Below, piece after piece: positions 53,600 to 61,580 of a stretch of DNA of 64,000 bases (position 1 is its first letter; the number at the start of each line of letters is the position of its first letter). Source of the stretch: Jannaschia pagri (GTDB taxonomy: Bacteria > Pseudomonadota > Alphaproteobacteria > Rhodobacterales > Rhodobacteraceae); contig NZ_BPFH01000004.1 of NCBI RefSeq assembly GCF_019655435.1, forward strand, positions 397,564-461,563. The letters are read 5' to 3'. The position numbers and the translations under genes were made by a program. The notes under the pieces were generated by a model. The model saw only the letters and a list, made by a program, of their open reading frames with translations. It was not told the origin of the DNA and made no database searches.

Positions 53600-53688
53600 A
53601 CAGACGATGATGAGGGCGCACAGCCTGCGACCTCGTCATCCTCCCTGTCGACTGGCCGTGCGGCGTTACACCCGCACGGCGTTTTTTT
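53600..53688 (+). ncRNA. Candidate small RNA 1 with C-rich anti-Shine-Dalgarno segment
   Basis: A 10-bp stem (53606-53615 with 53631-53640, one G-U pair) is followed by CATCCTCCC at 53637-53645 and ends in a strong terminator. CATCCTCCC is the exact complement of a GGGAGG-ATG ribosome-binding site plus start codon. No plus-strand gene precedes the terminator, so it must end a non-coding transcript or very long read-through. The 5' end is uncertain and no good -35 was found. Confidence 0.35.
53655..53688 (+). terminator. Intrinsic terminator 1 of the small-RNA locus
   Basis: Perfect 9-bp stem GCCGTGCGG/CCGCACGGC, 8-nt loop, then G and seven T residues on the plus strand. Confidence 0.8.
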
Positions 53689-53760
53689 GTCTAGATGTTC
53701 GGACAGGGTCGCGGCGGCTCGGAAAGCGGATCGTTTCTTCGAAAGAACAAAAATACGCGG

Positions 53761-53789
53761 TTGACGCCCCTTGGGACGCTGCTTAGGGT
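53761..53789 (+). promoter_or_regulatory. Sigma-70-type promoter of candidate small RNA 2
   Basis: TTGACG at 53761-53766 and TAGGGT at 53784-53789 with an optimal 17-nt spacer, predicting transcription from about 53796, roughly 80 nt ahead of terminator 2. Confidence 0.5.
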
Positions 53790-53795
53790 CCGGGT

Positions 53796-53874
53796 CATAT
53801 CAAGTCGGCCAGTCCGACGGGGAGAGAAAAAAAGACGGAAAAGGGCCTTCTCACGGGCCCTTTTCTTCTTTTTT
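53796..53874 (+). ncRNA. Candidate small RNA 2, about 80 nt
   Basis: Runs from the predicted start near 53796 to a U-rich terminator. It contains a small stem GTCGG/CCGAC (53804-53818), a purine-rich single strand (GGGGAGAG followed by seven A), then a 9-bp terminator stem (53839-53847 with 53856-53864). Size and architecture fit a trans-acting sRNA. Alternatively it is the leader of the IalB gene, prematurely terminated, since that gene starts 119 nt later. No known RNA family recognised. Confidence 0.45.
53839..53874 (+). terminator. Intrinsic terminator 2 of the small-RNA locus
   Basis: AAAAGGGCC/GGCCCTTTT 9-bp stem with an 8-nt loop, followed by TTCTTCTTTTTT-type sequence on the plus strand. 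Confidence 0.8.
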
Positions 53875-53992
53875 GTCAAGACCTTCTGAAAACCGGCAAG
53901 GACGCGCCCCCAAAGCGGAAATCGCGATGCACGCCCGGCGCACCCATGCTACATGACAGTCGAAGCGATTTTATCCTCGGAGGGATGTCAGG

Positions 53993-54694
53993 ATGGTTGA
54001 TTGGAAACTGGGGCCACGGTCGTGGCGGTTGATGGGCGTCACCGTTTGCGCCGCGACCTGGGCTTTCGCGGCGCCGAGTTTTGCGCAAGACACACCGACC
54101 GAGACCCCCGCGGAAGAGACAGAAGCCTCCACCGAATCCGCCGCGCCGGCCTCCGATGACACCGAAACCGCCGAACAGCCGACCGATCCGGCGGCTGAGG
54201 TGCTGTCGACCGGCGAACCTGTTCGTCCGGCCAACCAAGGGCCAGCCATCTATGTTCGGGAAGAGCACGGCGACTGGGAAGTCCGCTGCCTGGAGGCGCC
54301 CGAGGGCCAGGACGATCCCTGCCAGCTGTACCAGCGTCTGAGCGACCAGTCCGGCAATCCGACGGCGGACATCAACATCTTTGACCTGCCCGACGGGAAT
54401 GAGATTGTCGCAGGCGGGACCCTGTTGACGCCCCTGCGTACGCTTCTGACCGCCCAGGTTACGGTCACGGTCGATGGCGGCCAGGCGCGGCGGTATCCCT
54501 ACTCCTTCTGTGACGCGAGCGGCTGTTACGCCCGGATGGGCTTCACGGCGGCCGATGTTGCGGCCTTCCGGCGCGGCGCCAAGGCGACGGTTGTGGTCGT
54601 CCCGGCCCAGGCCCCCGACCAAGCGGCGCAGCTAACCATGTCGCTGACCGGCTTTACCGCTGGCTACCAAGCGGTCACCGTCGACAATAACTAA
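53993..54694 (+). CDS. Invasion-associated locus B (IalB) family periplasmic protein
   Basis: A 233-aa secreted protein. It has a signal peptide at residues about 10-32 (VTVCAATWAFAAPSFAQ), then an acidic Thr/Glu/Ala-rich linker (about 33-80), then an IalB domain (about 85-233) with EHGDWEVRCLE, CQLYQRLSD and cysteines in FCDASGCYARMG. Named after a Bartonella protein, the family is widespread in free-living alphaproteobacteria and probably has an envelope function. ATG 53993 lies behind GGAGG. A hairpin follows the stop. Confidence 0.9.
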   Translation: MVDWKLGPRSWRLMGVTVCAATWAFAAPSFAQDTPTETPAEETEASTESAAPASDDTETAEQPTDPAAEVLSTGEPVRPANQGPAIYVREEHGDWEVRCLEAPEGQDDPCQLYQRLSDQSGNPTADINIFDLPDGNEIVAGGTLLTPLRTLLTAQVTVTVDGGQARRYPYSFCDASGCYARMGFTAADVAAFRRGAKATVVVVPAQAPDQAAQLTMSLTGFTAGYQAVTVDNN

Positions 54695-54699
54695 ACCCG

Positions 54700-54738
54700 T
54701 GCCCAGGCGCGGTCCGGGGTCCGGGCCGCACCTGGGCA
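54700..54738. terminator. Large hairpin between convergent genes
   Basis: TGCCCAGG-GCGG-CCGG arms pair across a 3-nt loop with two interior mismatches (about 18-bp stem) just after the IalB stop. There is no strong T-run, so it may be a weak terminator or an mRNA-stabilising stem. Confidence 0.5.
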
Positions 54739-54774
54739 TGACATAGACGCGATCCTTTTAATCGTCCGTCCGGC

Positions 54775-55983
54775 CTAGGCTGTTTTCAGGGCCAAAACGG
54801 CATTCATGCCGCCAAACGCGAAGGCGTTCGACAGACAGGCCGTGATCTTCGCCTCTCGGGCTGTGTTCGGGACAACGTCCAGCGCACATTCCGGGTCCAA
54901 CTCCTGCCAATTTGCGGTCGGCGCGATGACACCCTCGCGCAAAGCCATGACACAGGCCAACAGCTCCACCGCCCCGGTCGCTCCGATGCAATGGCCGTGC
55001 ATGGACTTGGTCGAAGATATGGCCAGGCGGTCGGCGTGCCGCTCAAACACATGGGCGACTGCCGCGCACTCCGTTTTGTCATTGGCCGCAGTGCCGGTGC
55101 CATGGGCGTTGATATAGCCAATGTCCTCTGGGTTGAGCCGCGCATCGCGCAATGCCCCAATCATCGCCCGTTCGGCACCCTGCCGGGACGGCATCACGAT
55201 GTCCGACGCATCGGACGTCATGGCGACACCTGCAATCTCGGCCAGAATTTCCGCCCCACGGGCGCGCGCGTGCTCATAATCCTCTAGCACAAAGACCCCG
55301 GCCCCTTCGCCTTGGACCATGCCGGATCGCGTCGCGCAGAACGGACGGCAGGTGTCCCGGCTCATGACGCGCAGACCCTCCCAGGCTTTGACGCCACCAA
55401 AACACAGCATTGCCTCCGCCCCGCCTGTCACCATGACATCGGCCATACCGGATCGGACAAACTGGAAGGCTTGGCCAATGGCGTGATTGCTGCTCGCGCA
55501 GGCGGTTGCCACAGTGAAGGACGGCCCTTTCAGGTTCCATTCCATGCTGAGATGGGCCGCAGCCGCGTTGTTCATGAGTTTTGGTACGACAAAGGGATGG
55601 ACGCGGTTCTTCCCCTCTTCGTAAACCACACGATAGTTCTCATCCTGGGTGTTGAGACCGCCACCCGATGTGCCCAGGATCACGCCTGCCCGCGCCGCCA
55701 GATCCCCAGTGAAGGTCAAGCCGGACTGTCCAATTGCCTCCCGCGCCGCGAGGATCGCGAACTGGGTGTACCTGTCGAACAACGCGATTTGCTGTCGATT
55801 GAAATGGGCCGCCTGATCGTAGCCCGCCACCTGCGCGCCGATCCCGATGGTCAGGCGGTCCACGTCGCGGATGTCGAGCGGCCCGATGGCGCATCGCCCT
55901 TCGCGGAACGCCTCAAAGGTATCGGCAACGGACCCGCCCAAAGCGTTAATCGTTCCCGCACCGGTGATGACAACGCGCCGCAT
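54775..55983 (-). CDS. Beta-ketoacyl-ACP synthase (FabF-like) of the LpxD cluster
   Basis: A 402-aa thiolase-fold condensing enzyme extending an acyl chain on ACP. The Cys-His-His triad is visible: TACASSNHAIG, NAHGTGT and GHCIGATG. It is not with the housekeeping fab genes but directly after a dedicated ACP and an lpxD-type gene, with TGATG overlap to the ACP. It probably makes a specialised hydroxy- or long-chain acyl group for lipid A or another envelope lipid. Confidence 0.92.
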   Translation of the reverse strand: MRRVVITGAGTINALGGSVADTFEAFREGRCAIGPLDIRDVDRLTIGIGAQVAGYDQAAHFNRQQIALFDRYTQFAILAAREAIGQSGLTFTGDLAARAGVILGTSGGGLNTQDENYRVVYEEGKNRVHPFVVPKLMNNAAAAHLSMEWNLKGPSFTVATACASSNHAIGQAFQFVRSGMADVMVTGGAEAMLCFGGVKAWEGLRVMSRDTCRPFCATRSGMVQGEGAGVFVLEDYEHARARGAEILAEIAGVAMTSDASDIVMPSRQGAERAMIGALRDARLNPEDIGYINAHGTGTAANDKTECAAVAHVFERHADRLAISSTKSMHGHCIGATGAVELLACVMALREGVIAPTANWQELDPECALDVVPNTAREAKITACLSNAFAFGGMNAVLALKTA

Positions 55984-56252
55984 CAGCCCTGCTGCTGTGT
56001 TACGAGGCTCTGGACCGCTTGAACGATGGCGCCAACGGTCGAGATATCGAAGTCCGATTTGCCGGGTTCATTGGCATTGAAGGGCACCTGCACATCGAAG
56101 GCCTCTTCGATCGCAAAAATCGTCTCGACGACGCCCATGCTGTCCACACCAAGATCGGCGGGGCTGGCGTCATCGGTGATGTCCGAAGGGTCGATCATGG
56201 CTTGTTCGGCGATAATCTCATGCACGCGGGTGCGAATGTCGTCATGTGTCAT
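55983..56252 (-). CDS. Acyl carrier protein (dedicated)
   Basis: An 89-aa acidic carrier with the phosphopantetheine serine in GVDSMGVVETIFAIEE. It differs from housekeeping AcpP (GADSLD) and has an insertion after helix III (NEPGKSDFD). It overlaps lpxD by 11 nt and the ketosynthase by 1 nt, so the three are translated together. The role resembles that of rhizobial AcpXL, although the sequence is not clearly AcpXL. Confidence 0.88.
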   Translation of the reverse strand: MTHDDIRTRVHEIIAEQAMIDPSDITDDASPADLGVDSMGVVETIFAIEEAFDVQVPFNANEPGKSDFDISTVGAIVQAVQSLVTQQQG

Positions 56253-57345
56253 GGCGGCTGCTTTGTACCAGGTTTGCGACAGTTTTGCGAAGCTCAGCCA
56301 CTTGTTCGGCTAAGCGCGGCAGACGCCGGATCGCTTTGTAGCTAGCGACATGACTGTCCATTTTGACGGCTGGGTAGCCCAGAATGACCGCGCCCGAGGC
56401 GACCCGGGTAAAGATCTTGGTCGCACCGCCGGCAACCACATCGTCCCCGATGCTGATGTTGTCGTTGACCCCACATTGGCCCCCCAGAACGACGCGGTTG
56501 CCAATGGTCGATCCGCCCGCCATCCCCACCTGACCGCAGATGAGGCAGTCTTCGCCGATGCGGTTGTTGTGTCCGATGTGTACGAGGTTATCGATCTTCG
56601 TGCCCCGCCCAACGGTAGTGTCCGCCACGGTCCCTTTATCGATGCAGGTGTTTGCCCCCACCTCCACGTCGTCACCGATGCTGACCGAGCCGAGTGAGTG
56701 GATTCGCACCCAAGGCTGTTCCGTGATCGCGCCCTGATCGCCCAATGTCTTCCGGGCTTTTTCAACACCTGATTCCTGTTCCGTCACAAAGCTGAAACCA
56801 TCGCCCCCGATCACCGCCCCGGGCTGACATGTGAAGCGGTCGCCAATGGTAACGCGCGCCCCAATGGTCACGCGCGGATGGATCAACGCATCACGCCCGA
56901 TTTGGGCGCCTTCGGCGACGCTCACATGGGCGGCCAACCGGCTGCCCGCACCGATCTTGGCCCCGGCCCCCACTGTGACATAGGCCCCTAGCGACACGTT
57001 CTCTCCGATTTGAGCATCACTATGAACCTGGGCCGTTGGGTGGATGATGCCCCCGGCCAGATCCGGCCCGGGGTCCAAGACGGCCGTGATCCGCGCCATA
57101 GCCAGCCGCGCCCGGGGCACGGTGACCGCCCCACGCAGCCCCATGGCTTGCCAGTCGGCCCCCTCCCATAGGATGGCAGCCTGGGCTTGGCCCGCTGCCA
57201 GCGCCTCGCTGTAGGTGGGGACCATGGCCAAGGCCAGGTCGTTGGGGCCAGCGCGCCCCGGCTCCGCCGCTTTGGCGAATTGGAGTGTTCCGTCGCCCTC
57301 GACCGGTCGGTTTAGGGCAACGGCGATGTCGTTCAGTGTGAACAT
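56242..57345 (-). CDS. lpxD: UDP-3-O-acylglucosamine N-acyltransferase (LpxD-type)
   Basis: Left-handed beta-helix acyltransferase adding the N-linked hydroxyacyl chain to UDP-3-O-acylglucosamine in lipid A synthesis. The 367-aa protein has the N-terminal uridine-binding domain (about 1-100), hexapeptide repeats from about 100 to 320, and the catalytic histidine in LVHIGHNNRIG. ATG 57345 is chosen over 57429. It is placed with a private ACP and ketosynthase rather than with lpxA-fabZ, so it may be a second copy using a special acyl-ACP. Confidence 0.9.
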   Translation of the reverse strand: MFTLNDIAVALNRPVEGDGTLQFAKAAEPGRAGPNDLALAMVPTYSEALAAGQAQAAILWEGADWQAMGLRGAVTVPRARLAMARITAVLDPGPDLAGGIIHPTAQVHSDAQIGENVSLGAYVTVGAGAKIGAGSRLAAHVSVAEGAQIGRDALIHPRVTIGARVTIGDRFTCQPGAVIGGDGFSFVTEQESGVEKARKTLGDQGAITEQPWVRIHSLGSVSIGDDVEVGANTCIDKGTVADTTVGRGTKIDNLVHIGHNNRIGEDCLICGQVGMAGGSTIGNRVVLGGQCGVNDNISIGDDVVAGGATKIFTRVASGAVILGYPAVKMDSHVASYKAIRRLPRLAEQVAELRKTVANLVQSSRHDT

Positions 57346-57382
57346 GGTCTTTCCCCGGGGGACTCTGACGCCCCCGGCGGAT

Positions 57383-58963
57383 TTAACTACGCCGACCGTC
57401 CAGTTCCACCCCGGCCTCGCGCAGAGCACGCATCAGCTTCGTGTCCCGGTCATAGGGATCGCCGCGGTAGTTCGCGCGCCCCAGCGGCGTGACCCACGCG
57501 GACCAGTAAACAATGTGGACGCCCACTGGGGTTTCCAGATCCACGCGACGTTCGTTGCCAGTCCGCAGAATGCTCTGAAAGTCCTCCTTGGGCGTCTCGG
57601 ACTGAGGCGCCAGCAGGTGGTAGGCCAGTTCAAACGGGCGCTCGACCCGCACGCAGCCGTGGCTGAACGTCCGCAGATCGCGGCTAAACAGGTTCTTCGC
57701 AGGCGTGTCGTGCAGATAGATGTTGTACTGGTTTGGGAACATAAACTTCACCCGCCCCAGTGCGTTGCGAGGTCCCGGCGGCTGCTTAAGGCTGAACGGG
57801 AAGTTCGATGCCGTGTAACGACTGAAGTTGATGTTCGACCGGCTCACGCGACCGTTGCGGCTATAGATCTCCAGATGGCGAGCGCCGCCACGACGCAATG
57901 CGGGCAAATACTCGTTCACGGTGATCGACCGAGGCACGTGCCAATACGGGTTGATGACCATATGGGTCATCGTGTGGCTGAACTCCGGGGTGCGGCGATC
58001 CGGTGTGTCCGCGCCCACGACGACAACGGTGTCGAACGTGACCTTGCCATCGTCAACGACATAGGCGTGCTGCTCTGCCAAGTTCACCAGAATATGGCGT
58101 GGCTCCAACGGCTTGTTCATCCACCGCTGACGTTCCAGACCGATGATGATCTGCGCCATGCGGTCATCCAGCGACACGTTGATGGCGGAGATCGTCGCCG
58201 CACCTGCCGTTCCATCTGGGGTTAGCCCGTGGTCGATCTGGAATTCGCGTACGGCGGCTTCCAACTCAGCGTCATAGGCCGCGACGGCGGACCGGCGCAG
58301 ATACCCCATACGGATCAAGCGGTTCCGTAGTTCGACAACCGCGCGCCCTTCGGATCCAGGTCTTAGGCTCCCGGCGCTGACAGCGGGTCCCCAACCGCCC
58401 GCCGTGCGCACCTCCTCCAGACGCAGCTTTTCACGCAGCAGCCGCGTGTAAGCCGGAGAGGTCGGCCAGAGCGCCTGGACGAAGGCGTAGGGATCACCAT
58501 CCGTGAAGGCGGTGATCTGCTCCAGCCAATCGCGCTTTGGCACGTCGACCTTGATCGTGCTGTCGACCTTGCGGGGATCCAGAATCCCTGAACTCACATC
58601 TTGCGCATACCGCAAGAAACGCCGGGTCATCTCGACTTCAAGCGCGCCCAGATCCGCCGGACTCCGCGCTGCTGCAAACTCCGCGCGGATCGTCTCCGCA
58701 TCGTAGCGCCCCGCAGGCAAACCGTGGTCATCGGCGGCATCTAGCGCCCAGAGAAACGCCGCCCGGCGATGTTCCGCCCCTTCACCCATCCAAATGGGAG
58801 CGAAATCTCGGTTTCGGTAAAACGCTGCAATGGATTCATCTTGCGTAGCGGCCTGTGCAACCGACTGTTGCAACGGCGAAACAAGTGGCGCTGCCTGAAC
58901 CGCTGGCGACACAGCCAAGGTGAGGGCAAGTGCCAAGGCGGAAAAACGGCGTCTGGAAACCAT
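57383..58963 (-). CDS. L,D-transpeptidase (YkuD/YcbB type)
   Basis: A 526-aa periplasmic enzyme making 3-3 peptidoglycan cross-links or attaching proteins to the wall. It has a signal peptide (about 1-24, FSALALALTLAVSPAVQA), a peptidoglycan-binding domain (about 200-265, AVREFQIDHGLTPDGTAG) and the YkuD catalytic domain with the SHGCVRVERP motif near residue 440. It lies 37 nt upstream of lpxD on the same strand, probably heading an envelope operon. Confidence 0.93.
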   Translation of the reverse strand: MVSRRRFSALALALTLAVSPAVQAAPLVSPLQQSVAQAATQDESIAAFYRNRDFAPIWMGEGAEHRRAAFLWALDAADDHGLPAGRYDAETIRAEFAAARSPADLGALEVEMTRRFLRYAQDVSSGILDPRKVDSTIKVDVPKRDWLEQITAFTDGDPYAFVQALWPTSPAYTRLLREKLRLEEVRTAGGWGPAVSAGSLRPGSEGRAVVELRNRLIRMGYLRRSAVAAYDAELEAAVREFQIDHGLTPDGTAGAATISAINVSLDDRMAQIIIGLERQRWMNKPLEPRHILVNLAEQHAYVVDDGKVTFDTVVVVGADTPDRRTPEFSHTMTHMVINPYWHVPRSITVNEYLPALRRGGARHLEIYSRNGRVSRSNINFSRYTASNFPFSLKQPPGPRNALGRVKFMFPNQYNIYLHDTPAKNLFSRDLRTFSHGCVRVERPFELAYHLLAPQSETPKEDFQSILRTGNERRVDLETPVGVHIVYWSAWVTPLGRANYRGDPYDRDTKLMRALREAGVELDGRRS

Positions 58964-59232
58964 CGAACCTATCCTTTTGAAACGATTTTCATCACCTTAA
59001 GGACACCGCCTGTCCTGTCTATTCACGATTTCTCAAAGGTTGCCGTTTAGGCATTCCAGCAACAGGCGGATGCAAACCACCCGCGACCGGCACAATTGGC
59101 GGATTTTTGCTCAAAAACTACCCACGCCGTGTGGGTATTCGGGAATCACCGGATCCGTGGCACATCGAGCCGGTCACATGGGGATGAGACATAAGAGACC
59201 GCGCAGACGGTCGAACAGTGAATGGGGCTAAA

Positions 59233-59811
59233 GTGACCGATAGGACACAGACAGGATCGGCGTGCATATCGCGCCGCGGACTTCTCAGTGCATTCGCCGC
59301 CACAGCCGTGGTCGCCGCACCCACCTACTCCAATGCAGCCGGGTTCCTTCGAGGGGCTGGCGATATTCGCCGCGTGAAGATGCACAACGCTCGAACCGGC
59401 GAATCCATGGACACGATCTACTGGATCGAGGGCCGCTACGTGCGCGACGCCCTGAAGGAGATTAACTTCTTCTTCCGCGATTGGCGCCGCAACGAAGTGA
59501 AGCAGATCGACAATCGCACGGTCGATATCATTGCCGCGACCCACAACCTCGTAGACGCATCTGAACCGTTCATGTTGCTGTCAGGCTATCGCTCCCCCGC
59601 GACGAACGCCATGTTGCGTCGGCGGTCGGGCGGTGTGGCGCGTAACTCTTTGCACCTCAAGGGACAAGCAGCGGATCTTCGGTTGTCGTCCCGCTCCGTC
59701 AGCCAAGTTGCACGCGCAGCCGCGTCCTGCGGCGCAGGCGGCGTTGGTCGTTACTCTGGCTCAAACTTCGTGCATGTGGATTGCGGCGTCGTCCGGACCT
59801 GGGGGCGCTAA
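59233..59811 (+). CDS. DUF882/peptidase M15 family protein with Tat signal
   Basis: About 192 aa, exported by the twin-arginine pathway (SRRGLLSAFAATAVVAAP). The mature part matches DUF882/YcbK-type zinc peptidases of the M15 fold acting on murein, with LSGYRSPATNAML, SLHLKGQAADLRL and NFVHVDCG supplying the His-Asp-His zinc ligands. Starts are GTG only; 59233 is used, and 59218 in frame is the alternative. It is divergent from the L,D-transpeptidase, with which it shares a peptidoglycan role. Confidence 0.9.
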   Translation: MTDRTQTGSACISRRGLLSAFAATAVVAAPTYSNAAGFLRGAGDIRRVKMHNARTGESMDTIYWIEGRYVRDALKEINFFFRDWRRNEVKQIDNRTVDIIAATHNLVDASEPFMLLSGYRSPATNAMLRRRSGGVARNSLHLKGQAADLRLSSRSVSQVARAAASCGAGGVGRYSGSNFVHVDCGVVRTWGR

Positions 59812-59844
59812 GCCGCCTGACCGGTCCCAGTCGGTACCGCGTGA

Positions 59845-59864
59845 GCCGCCTCTGGGCGGTTTTT
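59845..59864 (+). terminator. Intrinsic terminator after the DUF882 gene
   Basis: CCGCC/GGCGG stem with a TCTG loop followed by five T residues, 34 nt past the stop. Confidence 0.7.
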
Positions 59865-59885
59865 GTCGTTCGTCCGACAAAACCT

Positions 59886-60953
59886 TCATCGTGGAAAGAC
59901 GAAACACCTGTCGCGGCGTATGGACAGCCAGAGGATCGTGCCCTCTTTCGGCAAAAACACCGCAGGCACCGTGGCGGTCACAACACTGACGCCGTCATCC
60001 ATCAAAAACTCAACCAGGCTTTCTTTCCCCATGAAGCGCGCCCGTTGCACAACGCCCCGCGCTGGCGCCCCGTCTGAGGCCGTCGGATTCGGCCCCCGGC
60101 CCTGGCGATCAAAGTCAATACGAACGTGTTGCGGGCGGAAAATGATGTCGACCGCTGTCCCGTCAGGCACCCCAGGTGCCAGGAACTGACCAAAGGGTGT
60201 CTGCGTCAACGCGCCATGAACAACGCCTGATAATTTATTGATATCACTGAAGAAGGCCGCTGCCGCAGGATCAATCGGCGCATTATAGATGTTATAGGGC
60301 GCTGCCTGCTGCACAATCTTGCCGCCGCGCATCAAAGCGATTTCATCGGCCATCCGCATGGCTTCATCGGGCTCATGGGTCACAAGGAGGACGGCAGTGC
60401 CCTCCTCTTTCAACACCGCGAGGGTCGCATCCCGGATACCGTCGCGCAGCCGATTGTCGAGACCGGAGAACGGCTCGTCCATCAGCATAACGCGCGGACG
60501 TGGCGCTAGGGCGCGCGCCAAGGCGACCCTCTGCTGCTCGCCACCAGATAATTCATGGGGATGTTTGTCGTCGTAGCCCGTCAGGTCAACCTTCGCCAAA
60601 AGCTCAGCCACGCGGGCCCCGGCCGCTTGTCGCTTGGGCAGGCCAAAGGCAACATTTTGCGCCACGGTCAAATGCGGGAAAAGCGCAAAGTCTTGAAACA
60701 TCAAGCCAACCCCGCGCGCCTCCGGCGGGAGGTGTCGCGTGTCGTCGGAAACGACCTCGCCATTCAACCAGACGCAGCCAGCATCCTGGCGATCCACGCC
60801 AGCAATAATCCGGAGCGTTGTCGATTTCCCGCACCCCGAAGGCCCGAGCAAACAGGTCACCTTGCCGGGCGCAACCGCCAAGTCGATGCCATCCACCACG
60901 GTTTCCCCGCGGAATCGCCGAACCAATCCCTCGGTACGCAGACGTGCTTCCAT
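59886..60953 (-). CDS. ABC transporter ATP-binding protein (FbpC/PotA-like)
   Basis: A 355-aa import-type ATPase. It shows GPSGCGKST Walker A, a Q-loop glutamine in MFQDFALFPH, the LSGGEQQRVALARAL signature, VMLMDEP Walker B and the H-loop VTHEPDEAM. The C-terminal TOBE domain (about 240-355) with IFRPQHVRI is typical of iron(III), sulfate or polyamine importers. No permease or binding-protein gene is next to it within the window. It is convergent with the DUF882 gene. Confidence 0.88.
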   Translation of the reverse strand: MEARLRTEGLVRRFRGETVVDGIDLAVAPGKVTCLLGPSGCGKSTTLRIIAGVDRQDAGCVWLNGEVVSDDTRHLPPEARGVGLMFQDFALFPHLTVAQNVAFGLPKRQAAGARVAELLAKVDLTGYDDKHPHELSGGEQQRVALARALAPRPRVMLMDEPFSGLDNRLRDGIRDATLAVLKEEGTAVLLVTHEPDEAMRMADEIALMRGGKIVQQAAPYNIYNAPIDPAAAAFFSDINKLSGVVHGALTQTPFGQFLAPGVPDGTAVDIIFRPQHVRIDFDRQGRGPNPTASDGAPARGVVQRARFMGKESLVEFLMDDGVSVVTATVPAVFLPKEGTILWLSIRRDRCFVFPR

Positions 60954-61020
60954 AGTCTTGAAATACCCGACCGTTATAGTCGGGTGGACCTAGCAGCGGA
61001 CGGATGGCTGGGCAAGCGGG

Positions 61021-61452
61021 TCAGAGGACTTCGCCGACCTGCTTTTCCTGGCGTGCGTACAAATACACAAGGAAGCTGAGCGCGGCGACCAAGCCAAGGG
61101 TCACCCAAGCCAACCAGCCCCCACCGACCAGAGCGATCAGTGTCGGCGTAGCGACGAAAAGCGCCCAGACGTAGAGGACCAGCAACGCGATGAACGACAG
61201 GCCGAGCATCCAAACTGCGGGCCGCAGATGGGCCAAGAGGCACAACGCCCCCACGAGCGCGAGAACCGCCTGTGCAGCCCAGACCCCATGTACCCAATTG
61301 GGCAAGGACGTCAGCCACTCGACCTGTTCTGGCGGATAAAACGCCAGCCAACCAAGCATCAGCCCGTAGGAAACCAGGACGTACTCAGCCAATGAGAGGA
61401 GACCGAAGACAAGGGCGATGAAGCCCATCACAAAGAAATGCCAGCGCCGCAT
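61021..61452 (-). CDS. Four-helix inner-membrane protein, function unknown
   Basis: A 143-aa hydrophobic protein with about four membrane segments (near residues 4-27, 45-65, 70-92, 100-125) and a short basic cytosolic tail (YARQEKQVGEV). ATG 61452 has GGAGG just upstream and is chosen over 61467. I recognise no named family. It lies 67 nt ahead of the ABC ATPase on the same strand and might be co-transcribed. Confidence 0.75.
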   Translation of the reverse strand: MRRWHFFVMGFIALVFGLLSLAEYVLVSYGLMLGWLAFYPPEQVEWLTSLPNWVHGVWAAQAVLALVGALCLLAHLRPAVWMLGLSFIALLVLYVWALFVATPTLIALVGGGWLAWVTLGLVAALSFLVYLYARQEKQVGEVL

Positions 61453-61515
61453 ATCCCCTCCGCGCAACTTGTTTGCCTGCGCTTAACACGCTTCATCGGG
61501 GGCATAAACAGAGAA

Positions 61516-61543
61516 CGGGGCGCGCAGGATCCTGCACGCCCCG
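61516..61543 (-). terminator. Hairpin downstream of the RTX/Hint gene
   Basis: CGGGGCG/CGCCCCG outer and GCAGG/CCTGC inner stems (one mismatch) lie 38 nt past the RTX/Hint stop. The T-tract on the minus strand is interrupted (GTTCTCTGTTT). Confidence 0.5.
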
Positions 61544-61580
61544 AATTTTCTCGTTCCGATCCCTAACGGACCGGCGTTGC

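Larger units (their letters stand above)
53556..53992. other. Protein-gene-free region with two forward terminators (small-RNA locus)
   Basis: About 440 nt between the HerA-like gene (minus) and the IalB gene (plus). It holds two plus-strand intrinsic terminators (53655-53688 and 53839-53874), a sigma-70-type promoter between them, and no ORF with a ribosome-binding site. Confidence 0.6.

Noticed and set aside
53655..53688. Terminator belonging to the HerA-like gene
   Set aside because: The T-run is on the plus strand and the hairpin lies upstream of the HerA-like start, so it cannot end that minus-strand transcript.
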